DNA of 64,000 nucleotides, from NCBI RefSeq assembly GCF_001499965.1, contig NZ_LQIT01000011.1:1-64000 (forward strand), in the 5' to 3' direction. Below the pieces are notes generated by a model. That model worked only from the letters and a program-made list of their open reading frames with translations. It was not told where the DNA came from and did not search any database. The position numbers were made by a program, and so were the translations under genes. The stretch is from Mycobacterium sp. GA-2829 (GTDB lineage: Bacteria > Actinomycetota > Actinomycetes > Mycobacteriales > Mycobacteriaceae). Shown piece by piece: positions 27,056 to 34,485 of this stretch. The stretch's first letter is position 1, and every line of letters begins with the position of its first letter.

Positions 27056-27089
27056 GGTTGCAGTCTCTCAGTCAGGGCAGTCTGTGAGC

Positions 27090-28202
27090 ATGACCATGAC
27101 GATCCGCGGCGCCGTCCTCGAAGAGATCGGCCGGCCCCGCCCTTTCACCGAGTCCGCGCCGCTGTCCGTGTCCGAACTCCAGCTCGATCCGCCCGGCCCC
27201 GACGAACTGCTGATCCGGATCGAGGCCGCGGGTCTGTGCCACTCGGATCTCTCGGTCGTCGACGGCAACCGCGTGCGGCCGGTTCCGATGCTGCTCGGCC
27301 ACGAAGCCGCCGGCATCGTCGAGCAGATCGGTCCGGGCGGCTCCGACCTCGAGGTGGGTCAGCGGGTTGTGATGACGTTCCTGCCGCGCTGCGGCCACTG
27401 CACCGCCTGTGCCACCGGCGGTCTCACCCCGTGCGAACCGGGCACCGCGGCCAACAGCGCCGGCACCCTCATGCACGGCGACATCCGGCTGCACCGCGAC
27501 GGCCAACCGGTGCACCATCACCTCGGGGTGTCCGGTTTCGCCACTTACGCCGTGGTGGACCGGCATTCGGTGGTCGCCGTCGACGCCGACGTCCCACCGG
27601 TCGTCGCGTCGCTGCTCGGTTGCGCGGTCCTCACCGGCGGGGGCGCGGTGCTCAACGTCGGCAAACCGCAACCCGGCCAGACCGTCGTCGTGGTCGGCCT
27701 CGGCGGCGTCGGGATGGCCGCGATGATCACCGCCATGGCGCACGACGGCGTGGACGTCGTCGGGATCGACCAGCTGGAGGACAAACTCGACCGAGCCCGC
27801 GCGATGGGCATCAACGCCGCCTACACCCCGGAGGAGGCCGCTGAACGGGGCCTCAAGGCAGCGGTGGTCATCGAAGCGGTCGGCCACCCCTCCGCACTCG
27901 AGACCGCGATCGCGCACACCGCTCCTGGTGGCCGCACGATCACCGTCGGCCTCCCCCGCCCCGATGCGCGGATCTCGGTGTCGCCGTTGGGTTTCGTCGC
28001 CGAAGGCCGGTCCCTGATCGGCAGTTACCTCGGGTCGGCGGTGCCGGCCCGCGACATCCCCCGGTTCGTCGAGCTGTGGCGCTCTGGTCGTCTCCCGGTG
28101 GAAACCCTGGTGTCCTCGACGATCTCACTCGACGAGATCAATGCCGGTATGGACCGCCTGGCCGAGGGCAAGGCCGTCCGCCAGGTCATCGAGTTCGACT
28201 AG
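27090..28202 (+). CDS. adhE1: Zinc-dependent alcohol dehydrogenase (AdhE1-like)
   Basis: 370 residues, medium-chain dehydrogenase. Catalytic zinc ligands are seen in GLCHSDL and GHEAAG; the structural zinc loop CGHCTACATGGLTPCE has four Cys; the Rossmann motif is VVVGLGGVGMAAM. It oxidises primary alcohols or reduces aldehydes with NAD (possibly a mycobacterial cofactor variant). Position between the thioesterase and the acyl-CoA dehydrogenase operon matches Rv0162c. Start is uncertain between GTG 27084, ATG 27090 and ATG 27096, none with a strong ribosome binding site. Confidence 0.85.
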   Translation: MTMTIRGAVLEEIGRPRPFTESAPLSVSELQLDPPGPDELLIRIEAAGLCHSDLSVVDGNRVRPVPMLLGHEAAGIVEQIGPGGSDLEVGQRVVMTFLPRCGHCTACATGGLTPCEPGTAANSAGTLMHGDIRLHRDGQPVHHHLGVSGFATYAVVDRHSVVAVDADVPPVVASLLGCAVLTGGGAVLNVGKPQPGQTVVVVGLGGVGMAAMITAMAHDGVDVVGIDQLEDKLDRARAMGINAAYTPEEAAERGLKAAVVIEAVGHPSALETAIAHTAPGGRTITVGLPRPDARISVSPLGFVAEGRSLIGSYLGSAVPARDIPRFVELWRSGRLPVETLVSSTISLDEINAGMDRLAEGKAVRQVIEFD

Positions 28203-28210
28203 GACCAGGC

Positions 28211-29977
28211 TCAGAACCAGGTGGGACGCATCTCCAGCGTGGTCCGGTCCAGGCTGTCGAGCAGGTCGAGCTGGGGTCCGACCTTCGGCAGCTCGTACCG
28301 GTAGAAGAACCGCGCCGCCTGCCGTTTGCCGTCGTAGAAGTCACCGGTCCGGCCCTCGGCGGCGAGGAACTGCTCGAGCCACATCCAGGCGATCACCACG
28401 TGCCCGAACGCCTCGAGGTAGACGACGCTGTTGGCCATCGCCGCCTCGATGTCGCCGGAGCCGAACATCGCGGTGGTGACGGCGACCAGCCGCTGCCACC
28501 GCGCGTCGAGTTCCTCCGCCAATGACGCTGCCTCACCACCGCATTCACCCGCGGCGGCCACCGTCGCCGCCAGCGCCCCGCCCACCGCGCGCAGGCTTGC
28601 GCCACCGCGCTGGGTGACCTTGCGGCCGAGCAGATCCACGCTCTGGATGCCGTGGGTCCCCTCGTGGATCGGGTTGAGGCGGTTGTCGCGGTAGTGCTGT
28701 TCGACGTCGTATTCGCGGGTGTAGCCGTAGCCGCCGTGGACCTGGATCGCCAGGCTGTTGGCCTCCAGACACCACTGCGACGGCCAACTCTTGGCGACGG
28801 GCGTGAGGATGTCGAGCAGATCCTGGTTGTCGCCGAGGTCGACCAGCCGCGCACAGTACAGCGCGAGTGCCAGCGCGCCCTCGACATAGGACTTCTGCGC
28901 CAACAACATTCGCTTCACGTCGGCGTGTTCGATGATCGGCACCTGCGGTGTGGCCGGGTCCTTGGCGGTGACCGGCCTGCCCTGCGGGCGTTCGCGGGCG
29001 TATTTCACCGACTTCAGGTAGCCGGTGTAGCCGAGCGCGACCGCGCCCATGCCGACACCCAGGCGTGCCTCGTTCATCATCCGGAACATGTAGGTGATGC
29101 CGCGGTGCGGTTCGCCGACCAGATAGCCGACCGCGCCGGGCTCGCCGCCCGGGTTGAAGACCCCCTCGCCGAAGTTGAGGACGGTGTTGGTGATGCCGCG
29201 CTGGCCCATCTTGTGGTTCAGCCCGGCCAGCACCACGTCGTTGCGCTCACCCACCGAACCATCCTCGGCGACAAGGTATTTCGGCACGACGAACAGCGAG
29301 ATGCCCTTGGTGCCCGGCGGGCCGCCGGGAATCTTCGCCAGCACCAGGTTGACGATGTTCTCGGTGATCTCGTGCTCGGCGCCGGAGATCCACATCTTCG
29401 ACCCGAACAGCCGGTAGGTGCCGTCGTCCCGCGGTTCGGCGCGGGTGGTGATATCCGCCAGAGACGATCCGGCCTGCGTCTCGGACAGCGCCATCGTGCC
29501 GGAGAACCGCCCGGCCAGCATCGGCCTGACGAACCTGTCGATCTGCTCGGCCGTTCCGAACTCGGCCAGCAGATTCGCGTTCGCGATCGTGAGCATCAGG
29601 TAGCCCGACGTGGCGAGGTTCGCCGCCGAGATCCACGCGAACGCGGCCTGGGCGACCGTCGCGGGCAGCTGCGCGCCGCCGAGTTCGGCGTCCATCCCCA
29701 TCGCCAGCAGGTCCGCCGCGGCGAACGCCTCCCAGGCCTCTTTGACCTCGGGGATCACTGTCACCTTCTCGCCGTCGAAGGTCGGTTCGTGGGCGTCGCT
29801 CTTCTTGTTGTGGGGGGCGAAGTACCGTTCGGCGAGCTGTTCACACAGGTCGAGCACGCCGGTGAACGTGTCGTGCGAATGGTCGGCGAATCGTGGCCGC
29901 TGTGTCAGCTCGTCGACCCGGAGCCACTCGAAGAGCAGGAAGTCCAGGTCGCGGCGCGACAGCAGCGTCGATTTCAT
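28211..29977 (-). CDS. Long acyl-CoA dehydrogenase (FadE, PF12806-type)
   Basis: 588 residues, the long acyl-CoA dehydrogenase type with an extra N-terminal helical domain and a C-terminal extension. FAD/substrate motifs ALSETQAGSSL and GSKMWISGAEHE are present, and the catalytic glutamate lies in PIHEGTHGIQ. It catalyses the first, alpha-beta desaturation step of beta-oxidation on an unknown acyl-CoA. ATG 29977 overlaps the SDR stop as ATGA. Last gene of the tetR-SDR-fadE operon; ends 8 bp from the convergent adhE1 stop. Confidence 0.9.
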   Translation of the reverse strand: MKSTLLSRRDLDFLLFEWLRVDELTQRPRFADHSHDTFTGVLDLCEQLAERYFAPHNKKSDAHEPTFDGEKVTVIPEVKEAWEAFAAADLLAMGMDAELGGAQLPATVAQAAFAWISAANLATSGYLMLTIANANLLAEFGTAEQIDRFVRPMLAGRFSGTMALSETQAGSSLADITTRAEPRDDGTYRLFGSKMWISGAEHEITENIVNLVLAKIPGGPPGTKGISLFVVPKYLVAEDGSVGERNDVVLAGLNHKMGQRGITNTVLNFGEGVFNPGGEPGAVGYLVGEPHRGITYMFRMMNEARLGVGMGAVALGYTGYLKSVKYARERPQGRPVTAKDPATPQVPIIEHADVKRMLLAQKSYVEGALALALYCARLVDLGDNQDLLDILTPVAKSWPSQWCLEANSLAIQVHGGYGYTREYDVEQHYRDNRLNPIHEGTHGIQSVDLLGRKVTQRGGASLRAVGGALAATVAAAGECGGEAASLAEELDARWQRLVAVTTAMFGSGDIEAAMANSVVYLEAFGHVVIAWMWLEQFLAAEGRTGDFYDGKRQAARFFYRYELPKVGPQLDLLDSLDRTTLEMRPTWF

Positions 29978-30747
29978 CGGATCGTGCTGACGCCGCCGTC
30001 GACGGGGATGATCGCGCCGGTGATGTAGGCGCTGGCATGGCTGGCCAGGAACACCGCGATCCCGGCCATGTTGTCGGGCGCACCGACGCGGCCGAGCGGC
30101 AGCGCCGCGCCGACGGCCTCCTCACCGGCGGCGAGCAGCACCTTGGTCATCCGCGACGGAAACAGGCCGGGCGCGATCGCGTTGACGAGGATCTTCGGCG
30201 CCAGTTCGGTCGCCAGGTGTTTGGTCAGCATGTGCACGGCGGCCTTGCTCGCCGAGTAGGAGAAGTTGTTGCGGCCCTTCTCCGGCGTGTGGAAGCCGTC
30301 GACGCTGCCGGTGTTGACCACCCGGGCCGGATCCTGTTCCGTCGCAGCGGCTTCGAGCAACGGCACCAGGGCGCGGGTGAGTAGGAAGACACCCTTGACG
30401 TTGACGTCGAAGACGCGGTCGAACCCGGACTCGGGGAACTCCGCGAAGGGCGCACCCCAGTTCGCGCCGGCGTTGTTGAACAGCGCGTGCACCCGGTCCT
30501 CGCGGGCGGCGAGCGCATCGGACAGCGTCTGCACACCCTCGGCGGTCCCGAGATCGGCGGGTACGGCCTCGACCCGGCCCAGCGGCGACAGTTCGTCCAC
30601 CGCCGCGGCGAGTTCGGCCTCCTTGCGGCTGGACAGGTAGACCGACGCCCCCGCCTGCAACAGCCCGCGGGCGATCATCACGCCGATCCCGCGGCCGCCC
30701 CCGGTGACCACGGCGACCTTGCCGTCGAGTGAGAACAGGTCAGTCAC
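29974..30747 (-). CDS. Short-chain dehydrogenase/reductase
   Basis: 257-residue classical SDR: TGGGRGIG cofactor loop near residue 16, NNAG (LFNNAGANWG), catalytic Ser in NTGSVDG and YSASK with the Tyr-Lys pair, and a C-terminal IPVDGG. It likely reduces or oxidises a keto/hydroxyacyl or alcohol intermediate that the adjoining acyl-CoA dehydrogenase also handles. GTG 30747 overlaps the tetR stop by 8 nt, so it is cotranscribed with its presumed regulator. Confidence 0.9.
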   Translation of the reverse strand: MTDLFSLDGKVAVVTGGGRGIGVMIARGLLQAGASVYLSSRKEAELAAAVDELSPLGRVEAVPADLGTAEGVQTLSDALAAREDRVHALFNNAGANWGAPFAEFPESGFDRVFDVNVKGVFLLTRALVPLLEAAATEQDPARVVNTGSVDGFHTPEKGRNNFSYSASKAAVHMLTKHLATELAPKILVNAIAPGLFPSRMTKVLLAAGEEAVGAALPLGRVGAPDNMAGIAVFLASHASAYITGAIIPVDGGVSTIR

Positions 30748-31399
30748 TGCCTACTCCCGTCCGGACGTCCACGCCCAGCGGTGACTCGGTGCGCACCGCC
30801 TCGTCGCGGATCAGCCCGCGCAGCAGTGCGGTGCTGAACTCCTCGGCGATCTCCTGTGCGGTGCGCCGGCCCTGGGGCCGCAGCCAGCGGTAGGCGCCCA
30901 GCGTCATCCCGATGTAGCCGAGCGCCAGCACGTGCGAATCGCAGTCGTAGAACTCGCCGCTGGCGATGCCCCGGTCGATCACGTCACGCACGTGCTCGTA
31001 GACCTGGGTCTCCTTCTCGCGGATGTACTCGACCTGCTCCTCGGTGAACCACTCGCCGATGTAGGGGCCCTCCTGGAAGTACACGGCGGCGCGCTCGATG
31101 TCGTTGGCGATGCCGACGAGCAACCGGCGGGTGAAGTGGTAGATCGTCTCGCGGGCCGACGCCGTCGGATCGTCGTGCAGTGCGTCGACGGTGAAGTCGG
31201 CGGCGCCTTTGTAGATGTCGTAGAGGATGAGCGACTTGCTCGCGTAGTAGTGGTACACCGTGGCCTTGTTCAGGCCGACGGCGTCGGCGACGTCGTCCAT
31301 CCGGGTGCCGTGGTAGCCGCGGGCGGCGAACAGTTTCGTCGCGACCCGCAGCAGTTCGTCACGCCGAGTCGACCCGTTCGGCGAGGCTTCCGGGGACAT
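30740..31399 (-). CDS. TetR family regulator (KstR2-like length)
   Basis: 219 residues. An N-terminal TetR HTH lies at about residues 12-58 (RDELLRVATKLFAARGYHGTRMDDVADAVGLNKATVYHYYASK) in family order; the C-terminal ligand domain is all-helical, with YFQEGPYIGEWF. It likely represses its own operon (SDR, acyl-CoA dehydrogenase) until an acyl-CoA-type ligand appears. ATG 31399 has GAGG just upstream. A candidate operator lies 43-60 bp upstream, between this gene and a divergent small ORF. Confidence 0.88.
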   Translation of the reverse strand: MSPEASPNGSTRRDELLRVATKLFAARGYHGTRMDDVADAVGLNKATVYHYYASKSLILYDIYKGAADFTVDALHDDPTASARETIYHFTRRLLVGIANDIERAAVYFQEGPYIGEWFTEEQVEYIREKETQVYEHVRDVIDRGIASGEFYDCDSHVLALGYIGMTLGAYRWLRPQGRRTAQEIAEEFSTALLRGLIRDEAVRTESPLGVDVRTGVGSD

Positions 31400-31441
31400 G
31401 ACACCTCACTATCGGCGGGCCCGAGAAACGGGCGTCTATCA

Positions 31442-31459
31442 ACTGGCTGGTCGGCCAGT
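31442..31459. promoter_or_regulatory. Candidate TetR operator
   Basis: The imperfect palindrome ACTGGCTGGTCGGCCAGT (arms ACTGGC/GCCAGT) lies 43-60 bp upstream of tetR and about 100 bp upstream of the divergent small ORF. Its size and symmetry fit TetR-family operators; assignment to the adjacent regulator is inference. Confidence 0.45.
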
Positions 31460-31483
31460 CTATGGCAATGCCGCCGAGCCCTG

Positions 31484-31511
31484 TTTAAGTCCGGTGCGCT
31501 CGGTCTAGACT
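31484..31511 (+). promoter_or_regulatory. Candidate promoter of the 42-residue small gene
   Basis: TTTAAG (31484-31489), a 16-bp spacer and TAGACT (31506-31511, matching TANNNT) would start transcription near 31518, about 37 nt before ATG 31555. The -35 match is weak. Confidence 0.4.
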
Positions 31512-31554
31512 GCACCTGCACCCACAGGTCGCGTCACACTTTCCGGAGGTATCG

Positions 31555-31683
31555 ATGGACCCGAATCCCGACTACGACGCGACCGACGAGATCGAATTCT
31601 TCTTCAGCTACCTCACCTGGGGTCTGCGCGGGGTCTCCGGCCCCGGCGGCGGCTACCCGCCGCCGGCCTACCCGCCGGTCTAA
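31555..31683 (+). CDS. Small protein, 42 residues, unknown function
   Basis: A 43-codon frame with a perfect GGAGG at 31545-31549, 5 nt before ATG, ending in TAA. It begins MDPNPDYDATDEIEFFFSY, is acidic and aromatic in the first half, and has a Gly/Pro/Tyr-rich C-terminus (GPGGGYPPPAYPPV). Nearly all third codon positions are G or C, as in real genes nearby. No signal peptide, membrane helix or Cys. It is divergent from tetR and convergent with tauB (21 bp between stops). I do not recognise the family; a function cannot be assigned. Confidence 0.6.
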   Translation: MDPNPDYDATDEIEFFFSYLTWGLRGVSGPGGGYPPPAYPPV

Positions 31684-31704
31684 GCCGCTCCTGCCTGATC
31701 GCTG

Positions 31705-32484
31705 CTACGCAGCGGCTGCTTTGACGGCGCGGCCCACTTCCGCGCGCAATTCCGTGTACTCCGGTGAACGCCGCAGCTCGTCGGGGTCGACACCGGTGCG
31801 CGGCAGATCCACCGGCAGGTCCAGCGCCACCTGACCCGGCCGCCGGGTGAGCACAACGATGCGCGAACCGAGGAACGCGGCCTCGTCGGCGCTGTGGGTG
31901 ACGAACACCGTCGTGCGGCCCGATTCCGCGCTGACCTGCCGCACGTCCTCCTGCAACCGTTCCCGGGTGAGGGCGTCGAGCGCGGCGAACGGTTCGTCGA
32001 GCAGGAACAGCGGGGTCTCGGCCGCCAACGCCCGCGCGATCGCGACCCGCTGCTGCTGCCCGCCGCTGATCTCCCAGATCCGCCGGTCCGCGGTCCCCTC
32101 GAGCCCGACGCGCGTCAGCAGCTGCTCGCGGCGCTCGGCGCGGCGGTCCCGCGGCACCCGGGCGTACTTCAGCGCGAGGTCGATGTTGCCGCCGACCGTC
32201 CGCCACGGGAACAGCCGCGGCTGCTGGAACACCACACCCGCGGTCAACCCCGGGGTCGGCGGAGTGCCCGCGACCGCGACGGACCCCTCGGTGGGCGCCT
32301 CGAAACCGGCAAGCAACCGCAGCAGTGTGCTCTTCCCGCACCCGGAGGCGCCGACGAGCACCAGGAAGGCGCCCGGTTCGACGGTCAGGTCGACGGGCCC
32401 GACCGCGGTCACCTCCTGGCCACCGCGGCCGTACCGGTGCGAGACGCCCCGCAGCGCGATGCCGACGTCACTGGGTGATGGCAC
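31705..32484 (-). CDS. tauB: Taurine/sulfonate ABC transporter ATP-binding protein TauB
   Basis: 259-residue ABC ATPase: Walker A GASGCGKST, Q-loop VVFQQPRLFPW, signature SGGQQQR, Walker B PLFLLDEPF and H-loop FVTHSADEA. It energises uptake through TauC with TauA as the binding protein. GTG 32484 overlaps the end of tauA by 17 nt. Together with tauA similarity and the Cys-rich leader ORF upstream of tauC, a role in organosulfur scavenging is well supported; whether taurine itself is the substrate is not proven. Confidence 0.88.
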   Translation of the reverse strand: MPSPSDVGIALRGVSHRYGRGGQEVTAVGPVDLTVEPGAFLVLVGASGCGKSTLLRLLAGFEAPTEGSVAVAGTPPTPGLTAGVVFQQPRLFPWRTVGGNIDLALKYARVPRDRRAERREQLLTRVGLEGTADRRIWEISGGQQQRVAIARALAAETPLFLLDEPFAALDALTRERLQEDVRQVSAESGRTTVFVTHSADEAAFLGSRIVVLTRRPGQVALDLPVDLPRTGVDPDELRRSPEYTELRAEVGRAVKAAAA

Positions 32485-33493
32485 CGGGTAGACCCTTGGT
32501 GTAGATCGCGTCCTGGAACGTCTTCAGCGGTGCGGCGGCCGGGATCTGCTTCTGCTCGGCGAGGAACTGCGATGCGCTCTGCAGGTTCACCGCGAGGTTG
32601 CCCGGCGCCCCGTCGGATCCCAACCACTCCGGTGAGGCGACCTCGGCCGGGGTCAGGTACACGCCCTGCTTGAGCTGTCCCGCAACCTCTTCCGGCGTCA
32701 GTCCGATCTCCGCGGCGATCGCCTTGGCCGCCGCCTGGGGATCGTCCTTGATGACGGTGAGCGCGCGGGCCTGCTGCTGACGCCAGATGTCGACCACCTC
32801 GGGGTGGGCCTCGGCGAATTCGTCGGCCACCACGGCCAGGTCCAGCGTGGGCTTCCCGTCGCGGGCCAGCTGACGGCTGGTGATCAGGTCCTTGCCGTTG
32901 CGGCGCAGCTGGTCCAGCGTCGGCAGCCACGAGTAGCCAGCGTCGATGTCACCGCGCTCGAACGCCGCCAGGATGGCCTGCGGCTGCAGGTCGACCAGCT
33001 GAACGTCGTTGGGCGACAACCCGTTCTGGTCCAGCGCGGCCAGCAGGCTGTAATGCGCGGTCGACGCGAACGGGGTGCCGACCCGCTTACCGCGCAGATC
33101 GGCGATCGTGTTCACGCCACTGACGTTGCGCGCCACCAGCGCCTCGTTGTCCCCGGCGACGTCGAGCACGAACGCCACCTTGTAGGGGATGTTCAGCGGC
33201 GCCGACAGCCCGCGGGCGACCGGGCTGGAACCCAGCGCGCCGAAGTCGATTTCCTTGGCGACGAACGCGGTGTTCACGTCGGCCCCGGAGTCGAACTTCG
33301 TCCACTTGATGTTGTAGTCCGGCAACGCCTCTTCGAGCCAGCCGTTGTTCTTGACGATCAGATCGCCACTCGGAAACGTCTGGTAGGCAATGCGAATGGT
33401 CTGCTTGTCCGCCGACTGCTCGGACCGGTCCACCGAGCAGCCGGCCAACGCCAGCATCGCAACGACCGCTGCGGCAAGGGCTTTGAATCTCAT
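32468..33493 (-). CDS. tauA: Taurine ABC transporter substrate-binding lipoprotein TauA
   Basis: 341 residues. The lipoprotein signal ends LALAGC, so it is anchored outside the membrane. The body resembles TauA in successive blocks: IRIAYQTFPSGD, WTKFDSGADV, GALGSSPVA, GKRVGTPFASTAHYSLLAAL, LQPQAILAAFERGDIDAGY. It should capture taurine or a related alkanesulfonate. ATG 33493 has AGGAAG upstream and overlaps the tauC stop (ATGA). No TauD-type dioxygenase is encoded next to it. Confidence 0.88.
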   Translation of the reverse strand: MRFKALAAAVVAMLALAGCSVDRSEQSADKQTIRIAYQTFPSGDLIVKNNGWLEEALPDYNIKWTKFDSGADVNTAFVAKEIDFGALGSSPVARGLSAPLNIPYKVAFVLDVAGDNEALVARNVSGVNTIADLRGKRVGTPFASTAHYSLLAALDQNGLSPNDVQLVDLQPQAILAAFERGDIDAGYSWLPTLDQLRRNGKDLITSRQLARDGKPTLDLAVVADEFAEAHPEVVDIWRQQQARALTVIKDDPQAAAKAIAAEIGLTPEEVAGQLKQGVYLTPAEVASPEWLGSDGAPGNLAVNLQSASQFLAEQKQIPAAAPLKTFQDAIYTKGLPGAITQ

Positions 33494-34350
33494 ATTCTTC
33501 CTCTCCAGGGGACGGCGCGACGTTCGATCGTGCGCAACAAGCCGTCGATGACCAGACCCGAGATGCCGATGGCGAAGATGCCGACCAGCACGACCGGGGT
33601 GTTGTTGTAGTTGCTGGCGTCCTTGACCAGGCCGCCGACCCCGGGCAGCCCGTTGAACAGTTCGGCGGCGACCACCGACGAGTACGCCATGCCGACCGCC
33701 AACCGGATGCCGGTGAACGTCTCCGGCAGCGCCGAGGGCACCACCACGTCTCGGATCACCTCCGCGCGCGAGGCGCCCAGCGCGCGGGCCGCCTCGATCA
33801 GCCCGACGGGTGCGGCCATCACCGCCGCCGTCGTCGCGACGGCCGCCGGGGGCAGCGCCGCCAGCGCGAGCAGCGTGATCTTGGGTGCCTCGTCGATGCC
33901 GAGCCAGATGACCAGCAGGAAGAAGTACGCCAGCGGCGGCAGTGCCCGCAGGAACGTCAGCCACGGTTCGAGCACGCTGCGCACCCAGCTGATCGACCCC
34001 ATGACCAGGCCGAGCAGCACGCCGAGCACCACGCCGATGACGACGCCGGCCAGCACGCGACGCAGCGTCATGTACAGGTGCTCGACCAACAGGTAGCCGC
34101 CGTACCCGCGCACCCCGTCGTGGGTGGTGGACACGTCGATGAACGCTCGCCACACCGTGGCCGGATACGGCACGAAGGTCTGGTTCCAGACACCGCTGGC
34201 CGCGGCGAGCTGCCACAGCCCGAAGAACACCGCCAGGGACAGCAGGGGCAGCGCGGCTCGGGTCAACCGGCCGCGCCAGTTACCGCGCGGGGCGGGGGCG
34301 GGCACGTCGCGTTGCGACTCGTCCGGGGTGATATCGACGAATACCGACAC
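33490..34350 (-). CDS. tauC: Taurine/sulfonate ABC transporter permease TauC
   Basis: 286 residues with about six membrane helices and the permease EAA loop EAARALGASRAEVIRDVVVPSA interacting with the ATPase. The C-terminus RRAVPWRG resembles TauC RRLTPWHG. First gene of the operon. GTG 34350 has only a weak AGAAAG ribosome binding site, 41 bp below a Cys-Cys-Cys leader ORF, which fits control of its translation or transcription by the leader. Confidence 0.87.
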   Translation of the reverse strand: MSVFVDITPDESQRDVPAPAPRGNWRGRLTRAALPLLSLAVFFGLWQLAAASGVWNQTFVPYPATVWRAFIDVSTTHDGVRGYGGYLLVEHLYMTLRRVLAGVVIGVVLGVLLGLVMGSISWVRSVLEPWLTFLRALPPLAYFFLLVIWLGIDEAPKITLLALAALPPAAVATTAAVMAAPVGLIEAARALGASRAEVIRDVVVPSALPETFTGIRLAVGMAYSSVVAAELFNGLPGVGGLVKDASNYNNTPVVLVGIFAIGISGLVIDGLLRTIERRAVPWRGRI

Positions 34351-34390
34351 GGGTGACGACTTTCTGTGGCTGAAGCGAGGACGGTGGGCG

Positions 34391-34435
34391 TCAGCGACAA
34401 CAGCAGGCGTCAGACAGCGCGCGGTTCACCGGCAT
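34391..34435 (-). CDS. Cysteine-codon leader peptide upstream of tauCAB
   Basis: A 14-codon minus-strand ORF reads MPVNRALSDACCCR-stop: three consecutive Cys codons (TGC TGT TGT), one Arg, then TGA. No Shine-Dalgarno is seen, but a promoter (-35 TTGTCG, -10 TACCAAT) places the likely transcription start at the internal GTG (34429), giving a leaderless 12-residue version. Polycysteine leaderless ORFs are known in mycobacteria as cysteine-responsive attenuators of sulfur operons; position 40 bp before the taurine importer fits exactly. Ribosome stalling at the Cys codons under cysteine shortage would switch on the operon. Confidence 0.75.
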   Translation of the reverse strand: MPVNRALSDACCCR

Positions 34436-34464
34436 ATTGGTACCGCCACGGCGAGATGCGACAA
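34436..34464 (-). promoter_or_regulatory. Promoter of the leader-tauCAB transcript
   Basis: On the minus strand TTGTCG (34459-34464), a 16-bp spacer and TACCAAT (34436-34442) form a SigA-like promoter. The -10 ends 6 nt before the GTG at 34429, the geometry expected for a leaderless transcript of the Cys leader peptide. Confidence 0.6.
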
Positions 34465-34485
34465 AGAATTGCGATCCGCGTGAAT

